DNA from: Vibrio hangzhouensis
GTDB lineage: Bacteria > Pseudomonadota > Gammaproteobacteria > Enterobacterales > Vibrionaceae
Assembly (NCBI RefSeq): GCF_900107935.1
Contig: NZ_FNVG01000016.1
Span: forward strand, 1-64,000
Direction: 5' to 3'
Length of the DNA stretch: 64,000 bases
Part shown: positions 42,708 to 51,695 of the stretch, one piece after another
Position numbering within the stretch: position 1 is the stretch's first letter
Layout of the letters: each line of letters starts with the position of its first letter
Program-made: the position numbers and the translations under genes
Notes under the pieces: generated by a model
Seen by the model: only the letters and a program-made list of their open reading frames with translations
Databases searched by the model: none
What the model was told of the DNA's origin: nothing

Positions 42708-43515
42708 AGCGCTGACAATGGGCGCAGAAAAAGGTATTTCTTTGCCCAATTTTCATCTGCTGTATTGGCTCACCGCAGACATGACAAGCTTCCTTAGCCC
42801 GACCATAAACCTGTAATTCCTGAGCAAAATAGCCGGGTTTTCCGTCGGTTTGAGAGAAATCTTTTAGCGTCGTTCCTCCCTGCGCGATGGCCTGTGCCAA
42901 TACCTGTTTGATATCCGTCACCAGTTGCTGCCATTGTGGTTTTGATATCTTGCAGGCTGGTGTTGTGGGATGAATAGCAGCACTGAACAGAGACTCGCAG
43001 GCATAAATGTTCCCCACACCGACCACATTGGCGTTATTCATAATAAATGTCTTAATGGCGACACGTTTATTCTGAGCCCGTTCCATCATCCAGTCAGCTG
43101 AAAATGCATCAGTTAAAGGTTCTGGCCCGCAGTGTTCTAAAAGCTCATGAGACTCACCAGGAGCACACCACAACCAGGCACCAAAGCGACGAGGATCGTT
43201 GTAGCGCATCACTTTGCCGTTCTTCAATACCAAATCAACGTGATCGTGTTTATCAGGGGCCGGAGGGTCATCCAGAACCCTGAGACTGCCAGACATACCA
43301 AGGTGAACAATGGCAACACCCTTAGGAGTCTCGATCAACAGGTACTTAGCGCGCCTGCGGATCGCAGTGATCGGTTGCCCGTGAAGTTGATGTATTTCTT
43401 CTGGGATGAGCCAGCGCAATTGACGCTGACGGACCACGATCTCACTAATAGTTTGATCCAGTAAATGCGGACTGATTCCTAAGCGTGAGACTTCAACTTC
43501 TGGTAATTCTGGCAT
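42706..43515 (-). CDS. mutM: Formamidopyrimidine-DNA glycosylase
   Basis: This 269-aa enzyme excises 8-oxoguanine and FapyG. The N-terminal PELPEVE has the catalytic Pro2 and Glu3 after Met removal, and the C-terminal zinc finger is CHVCGEPIQ...FFCAHC. I chose the ATG at 43515, required for Pro at position 2; an in-frame ATG three codons upstream would spoil the active site. It is the last gene of an fxsA-hypothetical-mutM operon, 10 bp after the preceding gene. Confidence 0.97.
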   Translation of the reverse strand: MPELPEVEVSRLGISPHLLDQTISEIVVRQRQLRWLIPEEIHQLHGQPITAIRRRAKYLLIETPKGVAIVHLGMSGSLRVLDDPPAPDKHDHVDLVLKNGKVMRYNDPRRFGAWLWCAPGESHELLEHCGPEPLTDAFSADWMMERAQNKRVAIKTFIMNNANVVGVGNIYACESLFSAAIHPTTPACKISKPQWQQLVTDIKQVLAQAIAQGGTTLKDFSQTDGKPGYFAQELQVYGRAKEACHVCGEPIQQMKIGQRNTFFCAHCQR

Positions 43516-43525
43516 AATAAGCAAA

Positions 43526-44023
43526 CTAATTATTGGAGTGAGTAGGCATTAGACTACTGCCTTCAAAGCTGACTGCAACCCATTGTTCATCATAAGTGCT
43601 CAGCAGCCAGAACTGGTCAAACGGATACGCCGTTATTCGTTGTGGCTCCTCAAGTTGTTGATACCAAACTTCTATCGTCATGGGATCTCTGAAAGCAGGC
43701 TTGAGCTTTTGATACGTTTCAGTATCAATCGGAGTGCCCTGAATACCAATCCAACGCGCTACCACATTGTGCGCTTCATGGTTCCATTTTTGAGGGATCG
43801 CCTGCCAGACGCCATCAACGAGATAAAACTGAATGCCAGCGTAATTGATCTCGATAGGATCCGCGTCCGGATTAAGCACAAACCCCTGCGATGACACCGG
43901 CTCTGCCTGAATCAGATACTGTTTGATCAAATCGGGGGCGGCCATCAACATCATAAACAATGCAATAGCAGCAATAAGAACTGTATTCCAGCGGCGCCGG
44001 GTGAGTCTGAATCGGGTCAACAT
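43526..44023 (-). CDS. Membrane-anchored protein of unknown function
   Basis: This 165-aa protein has a basic N-terminus (LTRFRLTRRRW) and a single hydrophobic helix (about residues 14-31), then a domain of about 130 residues outside the membrane rich in aromatic residues (YPFDQFWLLSTYDEQWVAV). No family is recognised. Its start lies 5 bp from the fxsA stop and its stop 10 bp from the mutM start, so it is in one operon with both. Confidence 0.75.
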   Translation of the reverse strand: MLTRFRLTRRRWNTVLIAAIALFMMLMAAPDLIKQYLIQAEPVSSQGFVLNPDADPIEINYAGIQFYLVDGVWQAIPQKWNHEAHNVVARWIGIQGTPIDTETYQKLKPAFRDPMTIEVWYQQLEEPQRITAYPFDQFWLLSTYDEQWVAVSFEGSSLMPTHSNN

Positions 44024-44028
44024 AGAGA

Positions 44029-44532
44029 TCAGTTTAGTTTGTTCTGGTCATCATCATCCTTGCGCTCAAACTCTCCTTCAAAGGTATTCCCCCCATCCTG
44101 ATGCCTGTCAAACGGTCCGCGCTGAAACGGATCATTGCCATGGAAACCACCTTGATGGAATCCACCAGACACGGTTTTCACCACCATTTTACTCATTAGG
44201 TATTGAGCAATCGCCGCTCTTGGCGCTGGAAGTAGCACCACCATACCGAGCGCATCGGTCATAAAGCCTGGTGTCAGAAGCAAAACCCCTGATACCGCCA
44301 GCATCACACCTTCCAGGATTTGCTGGGCTGGCATTTCGCCTTGTTGCAGCCGGGTTTGCACCGACATTATGGTTTGCAGTCCCTGGCTTCTGACCAAAGA
44401 CGCGCCGACAAAGGCCGTTAGCAAGACTAATCCGATCGTCGGCCAAAGGCCTAAAAAGCCACCGACTTGAATAAACAGTCCGATCTCGATGATCGGCACA
44501 AAAATAAACAGTAATAAAAGAATCGGAAACAC
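44029..44532 (-). CDS. fxsA: FxsA-family membrane protein
   Basis: This 167-aa protein has three or four hydrophobic segments and the family pattern FIFVPIIEIGLFIQVG near the N-terminus, then GLWPTIGLVLLTA and GLQTIMSVQTRLQQGE. Overexpressed E. coli FxsA reduces phage T7 exclusion by the F plasmid; its normal role is unknown. It ends in a charged, Asp-rich tail. It is divergent from aspA, as in E. coli. Confidence 0.9.
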   Translation of the reverse strand: MFPILLLLFIFVPIIEIGLFIQVGGFLGLWPTIGLVLLTAFVGASLVRSQGLQTIMSVQTRLQQGEMPAQQILEGVMLAVSGVLLLTPGFMTDALGMVVLLPAPRAAIAQYLMSKMVVKTVSGGFHQGGFHGNDPFQRGPFDRHQDGGNTFEGEFERKDDDDQNKLN

Positions 44533-44884
44533 AGTGTCCTCCTTGGTTTGATGTCAGTTTACGCCTACCTCGAACCAAACCACAAATAAATTGCTCAGTT
44601 TCGACCGCTGACCGCACAAATTTCTGGTCTAGCAGAGTAAAAACACCACTAAATCCATGAATTTATTTGAGGGCAATCGCATCCCTGACCTCAGAGGAAA
44701 CAATCTGCAAAATTTAGGTGAAAAAGGTGATCTGGCTACTATTTTTATGTGCTACTTTGAGTAATATGTACCTCATAAGTCAGGACGTAACAAATAGCCA
44801 ATTATTCTGGCGAATGGATTCTTAAAACAGATTTGGCACAAGAAACTGTCATTAACGCAGAACAAATATCTAAGGATCCAAAAT
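44533..44884. other. Intergenic region between fxsA and aspA
   Basis: This 352-bp divergent region holds no gene that I can support. It presumably carries both promoters. I looked for CRP or FNR palindromes before aspA and saw none close to consensus. Confidence 0.5.
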
Positions 44885-46336
44885 ATGGCTACAACCACTA
44901 TCGCTCCTTCTGTAGCAAATCAAGCCACTCGTATTGAAGAAGATCTATTAGGCCAACGTCATGTCCCGGCGGATGCTTACTATGGCATTCACACGCTGCG
45001 CGCTATCGAAAACTTTAATATCTCTAATGTCACCATTTCTGATGTGCCCGATTTTGTGCGTGGCATGGTGATGACTAAAAAAGCCGCCACACTTGCCAAC
45101 AAAGAACTGGGAGTAATCCCAAAAGATATCGCCCAATACATCATTCAGGCGTGTGACGTTATTCTTGAAACAGGCAAATGCATGGATCAGTTCCCGTCGG
45201 ATGTGTTCCAGGGAGGAGCAGGCACATCGGTAAATATGAACACCAATGAAGTCATCGCTAACGTGGCGCTGGAGTTGATGGGGAAAGAGAAAGGGCAATA
45301 TGAATTCATCAACCCGAATGATCATGTCAACAAGAGCCAATCCACCAACTGTGCCTATCCGACGGGCTTCCGCATTGCCGTGTTTAACAGTGTGCGCAAA
45401 CTGATTGATGCCATCGAGTATCTGAAAGGCGCCTTCGAGGACAAGAGCCAAGAATTCTCAACCATTCTGAAGATGGGCCGTACTCAGCTTCAGGATGCGG
45501 TGCCTATGACCGTTGGGCAAGAATTCCACGCATGGGCGGTCACGCTGAATGAAGAAATTCGTAATCTCGATTACACCTCTAAACTCCTTCTGGAAGTCAA
45601 CCTGGGAGCAACGGCGATCGGCACCGGCCTTAATGCCGCAGAGGGTTACCAGGAACTGGCTGTGAAACATCTGGCACGGGTGACAGGACTGGAATGTGTA
45701 CCTGCAGAAGATCTTATCGAAGCGACCTCTGACTGTGGCGCCTACGTCATGACGCACGGCGCACTGAAACGCCTGGCGGTAAAACTGTCGAAAATCTGTA
45801 ATGATCTGCGTCTGCTTTCTTCCGGCCCACGTACTGGCCTTAACGAGTTGAACCTGCCGGAACTGCAGGCGGGCTCATCCATCATGCCAGCCAAAGTTAA
45901 CCCGGTAGTACCAGAAGTGGTTAACCAGGTTTGTTTCAAAGTCTTAGGCAACGACAACACCATTTCGTTTGCTGCCGAAGGTGGCCAGTTGCAACTCAAT
46001 GTGATGGAACCCGTCATTGCACAAAGCATGTTCGAATCACTCGACATCCTGAAAAACGCGTGCATTAACCTGCGCGACAAATGCATAGACGGTATCACGG
46101 TCAATAAAGAAGTATGCGAAGGCTACGTATACAACTCCATTGGTATCGTCACTTATCTCAACCCATACATTGGTCATCATGAAGGTGATGTCGTCGGAAA
46201 AATCTGTGCGGAAACCGGTAAGAGTGTCAAAGAAGTGGTACTCGAACGCGGCCTCCTAACGGAAGAAGAGCTGGATGACATCTTCTCGGTAGACAACCTG
46301 ATGAAACCTCAGTATAAAGCCAAGCGCTACGAGTAA
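44885..46336 (+). CDS. aspA: Aspartate ammonia-lyase
   Basis: This 483-aa enzyme converts L-aspartate to fumarate plus ammonia and feeds fumarate respiration. The fumarase/aspartase signature GSSIMPAKVNP is near residue 325. EEDLLGQRHVPADAYYGIHTLRA at the N-terminus and the usual length fit AspA. It is followed by a terminator and by dcuA, which exchanges aspartate/fumarate/succinate across the membrane, so the pair work together with FrdABCD under anaerobiosis. Confidence 0.97.
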   Translation: MATTTIAPSVANQATRIEEDLLGQRHVPADAYYGIHTLRAIENFNISNVTISDVPDFVRGMVMTKKAATLANKELGVIPKDIAQYIIQACDVILETGKCMDQFPSDVFQGGAGTSVNMNTNEVIANVALELMGKEKGQYEFINPNDHVNKSQSTNCAYPTGFRIAVFNSVRKLIDAIEYLKGAFEDKSQEFSTILKMGRTQLQDAVPMTVGQEFHAWAVTLNEEIRNLDYTSKLLLEVNLGATAIGTGLNAAEGYQELAVKHLARVTGLECVPAEDLIEATSDCGAYVMTHGALKRLAVKLSKICNDLRLLSSGPRTGLNELNLPELQAGSSIMPAKVNPVVPEVVNQVCFKVLGNDNTISFAAEGGQLQLNVMEPVIAQSMFESLDILKNACINLRDKCIDGITVNKEVCEGYVYNSIGIVTYLNPYIGHHEGDVVGKICAETGKSVKEVVLERGLLTEEELDDIFSVDNLMKPQYKAKRYE

Positions 46337-46344
46337 TTGCATTC

Positions 46345-46371
46345 AAAGGCTCCCTTTTGGGGAGCCTTTTT
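46345..46371 (+). terminator. Terminator after aspA
   Basis: AAAGGCTCCC and GGGAGCCTTT form a 10-bp stem with a T-rich loop and then a T run. It is short enough to allow some readthrough into dcuA. Confidence 0.82.
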
Positions 46372-46485
46372 AGTGGTCACTTTTCCCCTTTAAAGATTTT
46401 ATAAAATACAAACAACACGATTTAAACATGCTCTCTATCTTTATTACATCACTATCAGGATAAGAGCTTTAAACGAGGATTTACT

Positions 46486-47796
46486 ATGGTTGCTATTGAA
46501 CTCGCCGTCGTACTGCTGTTTATTTATTTAGGCGCACGTATTGGCGGTATTGGAATTGGTTTGGCCGGTGGTGCTGGTGTGATTATGCTGTCCCTGGTTT
46601 TAGGTGTGCCTACAAGTCAGGCCTATATTCCTGTCGACGTCATCTTGATCATCATGTCAGTCATCACTGCCATCGCGGCCATGCAGGTTGCAGGGGGCAT
46701 GGACTGGCTGGTCCAAATTGCAGAAGACTTTCTGCGTAAACATCCGGAAAGAATCACCTTTTACGCTCCCATTGTCACTTTCTTGATGACCCTGATGGCG
46801 GGTACTGGTCACACCGCATTCTCTACACTGCCTGTTATCGCCGAAGTAGCGAAAGGTCAGGGTGTCCGCCCTTCACGTCCACTTTCTATTGCAGTTGTCG
46901 CTTCTCAAATCGCCATCACGGCATCGCCGATTTCAGCCGCCGTAGTTGCCTTTGCCGCAATGCTGGCGCCTATGGGTGTGGATTACCTGACACTCCTTGC
47001 TGTATGCATTCCAACCACATTCATCGCCTGCATGGTTGGCGCGTTTGTTGCTAACTTTATGGGCAGCGAACTGAAAGATGATCCTGTCTATCAAGAGCGT
47101 CTGGCTCATGGTCTGATCAAGTTGAATACCGCCCAGAAACGCGAGATCCTGCCGACCGCAAAGACAGCGACGTTCATCTTCCTTGGTGCCATCGCGTTTG
47201 TTGTCTGTTATGCCGCTGCTATCTCGGGCTCTATCGGACTGATTGAAGACCCTGCACTTGGCCGAAATGAAGCCATTATGACGGTCATGTTGGCTGCTGC
47301 AGCACTCATTACAGTTGTCACCAAAATTGAAGCGGATCAGATCCCGTCAGCGGCGACTTTCCGTTCAGGTATGACCGCCTGTGTCTGTGTACTTGGCGTG
47401 GCCTGGCTTGGTTCAACGTTTGTCAACGCACACGTTGATGGCATCAAAGAACTGGCGGGTGCGCTGCTGGAAGACTATCCATGGATGCTGGCCTTGGTTC
47501 TGTTCTTTGCCTCTATGTTGCTCTACTCTCAAGGTGCGACCACCGTTGCACTCATGCCAGCAGCGCTGGCCATCGGTGTCGCGCCCCTCACTGCTGTCGC
47601 GTCATTTGCCGCGGTGAGCGCACTGTTTGTCCTTCCTACATACCCGACTTTGTTGGCCGCAGTAGAAATGGATGATACTGGCTCAACCCGCATTGGCAAC
47701 TATGTGTTCAACCACCCATTCTTTATTCCGGGTGTTGTGACCATTGCCACTTCAGTGACTCTTGGTTTTGTGTTCGGTGGCATACTGATCAGCTAA
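46486..47796 (+). CDS. dcuA: Anaerobic C4-dicarboxylate antiporter DcuA
   Basis: This 436-aa membrane protein of the Dcu family has about 10-11 hydrophobic helices. GARIGGIGIGLAGG near the N-terminus and TGHTAFSTLPVIAEVA are shared with E. coli DcuA (433 aa). It exchanges fumarate, aspartate or malate for succinate. It lies 149 bp after aspA, with which it forms a conserved functional pair. Confidence 0.95.
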   Translation: MVAIELAVVLLFIYLGARIGGIGIGLAGGAGVIMLSLVLGVPTSQAYIPVDVILIIMSVITAIAAMQVAGGMDWLVQIAEDFLRKHPERITFYAPIVTFLMTLMAGTGHTAFSTLPVIAEVAKGQGVRPSRPLSIAVVASQIAITASPISAAVVAFAAMLAPMGVDYLTLLAVCIPTTFIACMVGAFVANFMGSELKDDPVYQERLAHGLIKLNTAQKREILPTAKTATFIFLGAIAFVVCYAAAISGSIGLIEDPALGRNEAIMTVMLAAAALITVVTKIEADQIPSAATFRSGMTACVCVLGVAWLGSTFVNAHVDGIKELAGALLEDYPWMLALVLFFASMLLYSQGATTVALMPAALAIGVAPLTAVASFAAVSALFVLPTYPTLLAAVEMDDTGSTRIGNYVFNHPFFIPGVVTIATSVTLGFVFGGILIS

Positions 47797-47820
47797 GTAG
47801 TACTTTACTCGTCGAACTTG

Positions 47821-47850
47821 AGAGCCACGGACTTCGTGGCTCTTTTTTTA
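47821..47850 (+). terminator. Terminator after dcuA
   Basis: AGAGCCACG and CGTGGCTCT form a perfect 9-bp stem with a 5-base loop, followed by a T run. Confidence 0.9.
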
Positions 47851-47932
47851 TATCAATGAAACAAATCTGCCTGTTTTCCTGTCTTAAGTTAATATAACCT
47901 CAATATATTGCCGTTTCCGTTGCCAGATTTTT

Positions 47933-49732
47933 ATGATGAGACTCTTTAACCGAATTCTTCTGCTATTGCTCGTTATTCTCTCGACGCCAAGTTGGGCGAT
48001 TTTTGGCAATGCCGACACCAAACCTGCTTTTAACCCTAGCGCTGCCAATAGCTTTGTGGCCGTAGACGAGGCGTTTCCAATGAACGCCTACCAGCAGGGT
48101 AATCGTGTGTTTATTGACTGGCAGGTAAAAGACCAGTATTACCTGTATCAGGATCGCATCACCATCAGCGGAGAGAACGTCACTGTTGGCGATATTGAAA
48201 TGATCGACGGTGAACCCTATCACGATGAGTTCTTTGGCGACGTGAACATCTACACTCAACCACTGTTCGTCGAAGTACCACTTAGCAACTATCAGGAAGG
48301 TGCCCGTCTTCTGGTTCAGTATCAAGGGTGTGCCAAAGCAGGCTTCTGCTACCCACCTGAAACCCGGATAATTGACATTACCCCCTTCAGCTTTGAAGAC
48401 GCCGTTGCCCTGGGCACAGATAGTGCTGTTCGCAGCAACAATCAACCTTCTTCCACCGCTCCCGTCACCAGAGACAGCGAACTGACTGACAGACTGGCAC
48501 AAAACTGGTGGACACCGGCTCTGTTTTTACTGCTTGGCATTGGTCTGGCCTTTACCCCATGTGTTCTTCCTATGTATCCAATTCTTACCAGCATCGTGTT
48601 GGGAGGAGGAAAACGCAGTCATAAGCAGGCACTGGGATTATCTCTGGTATACGTTCAAGGCATGGCGCTCACCTATACCCTGCTCGGACTGGTAGTAGCA
48701 TCTGCGGGTATGCAATTTCAGGCCGCGATGCAACACCCTTACGTGCTAATTGGTCTGAGTATCCTCTTCGTTACGCTCGCTCTTTCAATGTTTGGGCTCT
48801 ACACGCTGCAATTACCTAGTGGAATGCAAACCTGGCTAAACAACCTCAGCAACAAACAAAAAGGCGGTAACCTAATCGGTGTCTTTAGTATGGGTGCCAT
48901 ATCTGGACTCGTCTGCTCCCCGTGCACGACCGCGCCTTTATCTGGCGCTTTGCTGTACGTTGCGCAGAGTGGCGATCTGCTCACCGGTGGCATCGCTCTG
49001 TACGCATTGGCGCTGGGGATGGGTATCCCCCTTATCGCCGCCGCTGTTTTTGGTAACAGGCTGTTACCGAAAGCAGGCAACTGGATGGAACGCATCAAGG
49101 TGCTTTTCGGTTTTGTGTTGTTAGCCGCCCCTATTTTCCTACTCGAACGTCTGCTGCCAGAATTCTGGAGCAGTGTATTGTGGTCGATGCTGGGTGTTAC
49201 CGCGTTTAGTTGGTTATACCATCAGAAAAACACGTTGCCATTCGGCGGTTGGAAGCAAAGCTGTGTGGGTATCATTGCCATTCTTGGCCTTTTTGCCTCA
49301 GCTCAGCCCTTACTCAACCACTGGCTTGGTGCACCTTCCTCCGTGGCCAGCAGTGAACAGACAATCCATTTTACCCGAGTCACTACTCTGGCTGAGCTGA
49401 ATGTTGAACTTGAGCAAGCCAGACTGGCCGGTAAACCTGTCATGTTGGACTTTTATGCAGACTGGTGTGTGGCATGTAAAGAGTTTGAGAAATACACTTT
49501 CCATGATACCTCGGTAGAGCCGATGCTAAGCCAGTTTGTGTTGCTGCAAGCAGACGTCACCCGAAATCAACCAGAGGATATCGAACTACTGAAAGCCATG
49601 GATGTGTTGGGACTGCCAACCATCGAATTCTGGAATCGTTCAGGAGAACCGGTTTCACATGCTCGCCTGACCGGGTTTGTCCCTGCTGAGACTTTTTTGC
49701 AACATCTTAAAACTAACCAGCTGATTGACTAA
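47933..49732 (+). CDS. dsbD: Thiol:disulfide interchange protein DsbD
   Basis: This 599-aa protein carries electrons from cytoplasmic thioredoxin to the periplasm. A signal peptide precedes the alpha domain with C133 and C139 (CAKAGFCYPP). The eight-helix beta domain has C210 (FTPCVLPMYP) and C331 (SPCTTAP), with an extra C328 next to it. The thioredoxin-like gamma domain has WCVAC (C512/C515). In E. coli cutA lies between dcuA and dsbD; it is absent here. The crbR gene follows by 100 bp. Confidence 0.95.
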   Translation: MMRLFNRILLLLLVILSTPSWAIFGNADTKPAFNPSAANSFVAVDEAFPMNAYQQGNRVFIDWQVKDQYYLYQDRITISGENVTVGDIEMIDGEPYHDEFFGDVNIYTQPLFVEVPLSNYQEGARLLVQYQGCAKAGFCYPPETRIIDITPFSFEDAVALGTDSAVRSNNQPSSTAPVTRDSELTDRLAQNWWTPALFLLLGIGLAFTPCVLPMYPILTSIVLGGGKRSHKQALGLSLVYVQGMALTYTLLGLVVASAGMQFQAAMQHPYVLIGLSILFVTLALSMFGLYTLQLPSGMQTWLNNLSNKQKGGNLIGVFSMGAISGLVCSPCTTAPLSGALLYVAQSGDLLTGGIALYALALGMGIPLIAAAVFGNRLLPKAGNWMERIKVLFGFVLLAAPIFLLERLLPEFWSSVLWSMLGVTAFSWLYHQKNTLPFGGWKQSCVGIIAILGLFASAQPLLNHWLGAPSSVASSEQTIHFTRVTTLAELNVELEQARLAGKPVMLDFYADWCVACKEFEKYTFHDTSVEPMLSQFVLLQADVTRNQPEDIELLKAMDVLGLPTIEFWNRSGEPVSHARLTGFVPAETFLQHLKTNQLID

Positions 49733-49832
49733 AAAATTCGATTTTCATCAGAGTTTTGCATTGATTTGTTTGTTCACAGGCCCGAGTGAATCAATAATAG
49801 AAATTAACACTTTATTAATAAGTTGAGCTGTC

Positions 49833-50468
49833 ATGGAACCGAGCTATACCATCATTATCGCGGATGACCACCCTCTGTTTAGAAATGCCCTATTTCAGTC
49901 AGTGCATATGGCGATAAGCGGTGCCAATCTTTTGGAAGCGGATTCACTGGAGTCTCTGCTAACGCTGTTGTCAAAAAATGAAGAACCAGATCTGATCTTA
50001 CTAGATTTAAAAATGCCTGGCGCCAACGGTATGTCTGGCTTAATTCACCTGCGCGCCGACTACCCGGACATCCCTATCGTCGTGATCTCAGCAAGTGAAG
50101 AGCCCAGTATCGTTTCTCAAGTAAAAATGCACGGTGCATTTGGTTTCATTCCTAAATCCAGTGATATGCGAGAGCTGATTAACGCTCTCAATCAGGTACT
50201 AAATGGCGAACCCCATTTCCCGGCGGAGTTGCTGATCGACAGTAGCGCCAATAGCGATCTGGAAGAGAGACTGGCCACACTGACACCTCAGCAATACAAG
50301 GTGTTAGGCATGCTATCCGATGGGCTCCTAAACAAGCAAATTGCCTATGATCTGAATGTTTCTGAGGCAACAATCAAAGCTCACATGACAGCAATATTCC
50401 GTAAGCTTGGCGTAAAAAACCGTACTCAGGCTGTCATTTTGCTGCAGCAAATGGAATCAGAAGGTTAG
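49833..50468 (+). CDS. crbR: LuxR/NarL-type response regulator CrbR
   Basis: This 211-aa regulator has a receiver domain with phosphoacceptor D58 (LILLDLKMPG) and a LuxR-type helix-turn-helix (LTPQQYKVLGMLSDGLLNKQ and SEATIKAHMTAIFRKL). It matches the place and type of CrbR, which with the sodium-symporter-linked kinase CrbS activates acs in V. cholerae and Pseudomonas. The kinase gene lies about 4 kb downstream on the opposite strand. The partnership is inferred from family knowledge and gene proximity. Confidence 0.85.
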   Translation: MEPSYTIIIADDHPLFRNALFQSVHMAISGANLLEADSLESLLTLLSKNEEPDLILLDLKMPGANGMSGLIHLRADYPDIPIVVISASEEPSIVSQVKMHGAFGFIPKSSDMRELINALNQVLNGEPHFPAELLIDSSANSDLEERLATLTPQQYKVLGMLSDGLLNKQIAYDLNVSEATIKAHMTAIFRKLGVKNRTQAVILLQQMESEG

Positions 50469-50589
50469 CGCTCAATTAAGCTACCTAAAATTCAATGACT
50501 TGGATTTGAATTCTATCTGGGATACGCTAAATACTCATGTGTTCCCTTAACTTCTATCTCGCTGTTTCACTGAACTATGGGAGGCTACT

Positions 50590-51213
50590 TTGCTCAGTAT
50601 TCTGATTACTCAATTCGTCGTGCTATGGGCCGTGATCGATCCTATAGGCTCCGTTCCAGTTTACCTTTCTCAGACCCAACATCTCGATGCTCAACACCGC
50701 AGAATCGTCGCCATTAAGGCCGTGGCGATCGCCGCAGGTGTCCTGCTGTTTTTTCTGATCGCCGGTCAACTGCTGCTGGAGGCAATGCAGATCCCCCTTC
50801 CCGCTTTTCAGGCTGCAGGTGGGCTAGTGCTGCTCCTGTTCGCACTCACCATGATTTTTGGTGAGAGCAAACCCGAAGAAGAGACTAAGCTGAGCCAGGA
50901 AGTGAATAAAACTCAGTTGGCAGATCTGGCGGTCTACCCGTTAGCTATCCCTTCCATTGCGTCCCCAGGGGCAATGATGGCCATTGTGCTCCTCACCGAT
51001 AATCACCGGCAATCGCTCTGGGATCAGGGAGTGACCGCTTTGGTTATGCTCGCGGTTCTGATCATCACTCTGCTGCTTTTGCTGGGCGCGACTACAATTC
51101 AAAAATGGATAGGGAATGTTGGTGCAGCCATTATCAGCAGAGTCATGGGACTCATTCTTGCCGCCGTTGCTGTAAGCAATTTATTGCAAGGCATCAAAGA
51201 CTTTTATATCTAG
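50590..51213 (+). CDS. MarC-family membrane protein
   Basis: This 207-aa protein has about six hydrophobic helices and the MarC/YhgN-family pattern: AVIDPIGSVPVYLS at the N-terminus, PLAIPSIASPGAMM in the middle and RVMGLILAAVAV near the end. MarC proteins were once thought to be multidrug resistance proteins but the role is unclear. Translation starts from TTG at 50590, with GGGAGG seven bases upstream. A hairpin follows at about 51290. Confidence 0.82.
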   Translation: MLSILITQFVVLWAVIDPIGSVPVYLSQTQHLDAQHRRIVAIKAVAIAAGVLLFFLIAGQLLLEAMQIPLPAFQAAGGLVLLLFALTMIFGESKPEEETKLSQEVNKTQLADLAVYPLAIPSIASPGAMMAIVLLTDNHRQSLWDQGVTALVMLAVLIITLLLLLGATTIQKWIGNVGAAIISRVMGLILAAVAVSNLLQGIKDFYI

Positions 51214-51289
51214 ATTTGTCGATAAACGTTAGACCTTTGGCTAATTTAACATTGGGTTAACATCACACTTTCCTAGCACATTCCACATA

Positions 51290-51313
51290 AGCGCCTGTAT
51301 TTTAGGCGCTTTC
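51290..51313 (+). terminator. Candidate terminator after the marC-like gene
   Basis: AAGCGCC and GGCGCTT form a perfect 7-bp stem with a 9-base loop, followed by TCTCT. It is 76 bp past the stop codon and only moderately T-rich. Confidence 0.55.
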
Positions 51314-51326
51314 TCTATAAACACAG

Positions 51327-51338
51327 TCGACTAAAGTT
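51327..51338 (+). promoter_or_regulatory. Acetate-regulon dyad upstream of DUF4212-actP
   Basis: TCGACTAAAGTT lies 80 bp before the DUF4212 start. It shares the 11-mer TCGACTAAAGT with the element before the DUF294 gene and CTAAAGT with that before acs. The element is a dyad (CGACT/AGTCG) with one mismatch here. A CrbR site is the leading guess. Confidence 0.55.
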
Positions 51339-51416
51339 GCACTGAGTTCTTGCCAACAGCCTGCTACCTTATTAAACGTAACAATACGTTAACACCACAC
51401 TATAAAGGAGAAGGCC

Positions 51417-51683
51417 ATGGCGTTCGAATCATCAGAACAAGCTCAAGCCTATTGGAAGGAAAATCTAGGGATCATGGGTTCCCTACTAGCCATTTGGTTT
51501 ATCGTGTCTTACGGCGCAGGAATCCTGTTTGTCGACGCACTTAATGCAATTCAATTTGGTGGCTTCAAGTTAGGCTTCTGGTTTGCACAACAGGGGTCAA
51601 TCTACACCTTCGTTGCCCTGATATTTGTCTATGTCGCTCGTATGAACGCTCTCGACAAGAAATACAACGTACACGAAGATTAA
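51417..51683 (+). CDS. DUF4212 small subunit of an acetate symporter
   Basis: This 88-aa protein has two hydrophobic helices (about residues 20-40 and 55-75) and matches the DUF4212 small-subunit type that partners ActP-like symporters. AAGGAGAAGG is a perfect Shine-Dalgarno. actP follows after 12 bp in the same operon. Confidence 0.88.
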   Translation: MAFESSEQAQAYWKENLGIMGSLLAIWFIVSYGAGILFVDALNAIQFGGFKLGFWFAQQGSIYTFVALIFVYVARMNALDKKYNVHED

Positions 51684-51695
51684 GAGGCAGTAATC

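Noticed and set aside
44533..44884. FNR or CRP site before aspA
   Set aside because: Only loose half-sites were seen; none reached a convincing two-sided match.
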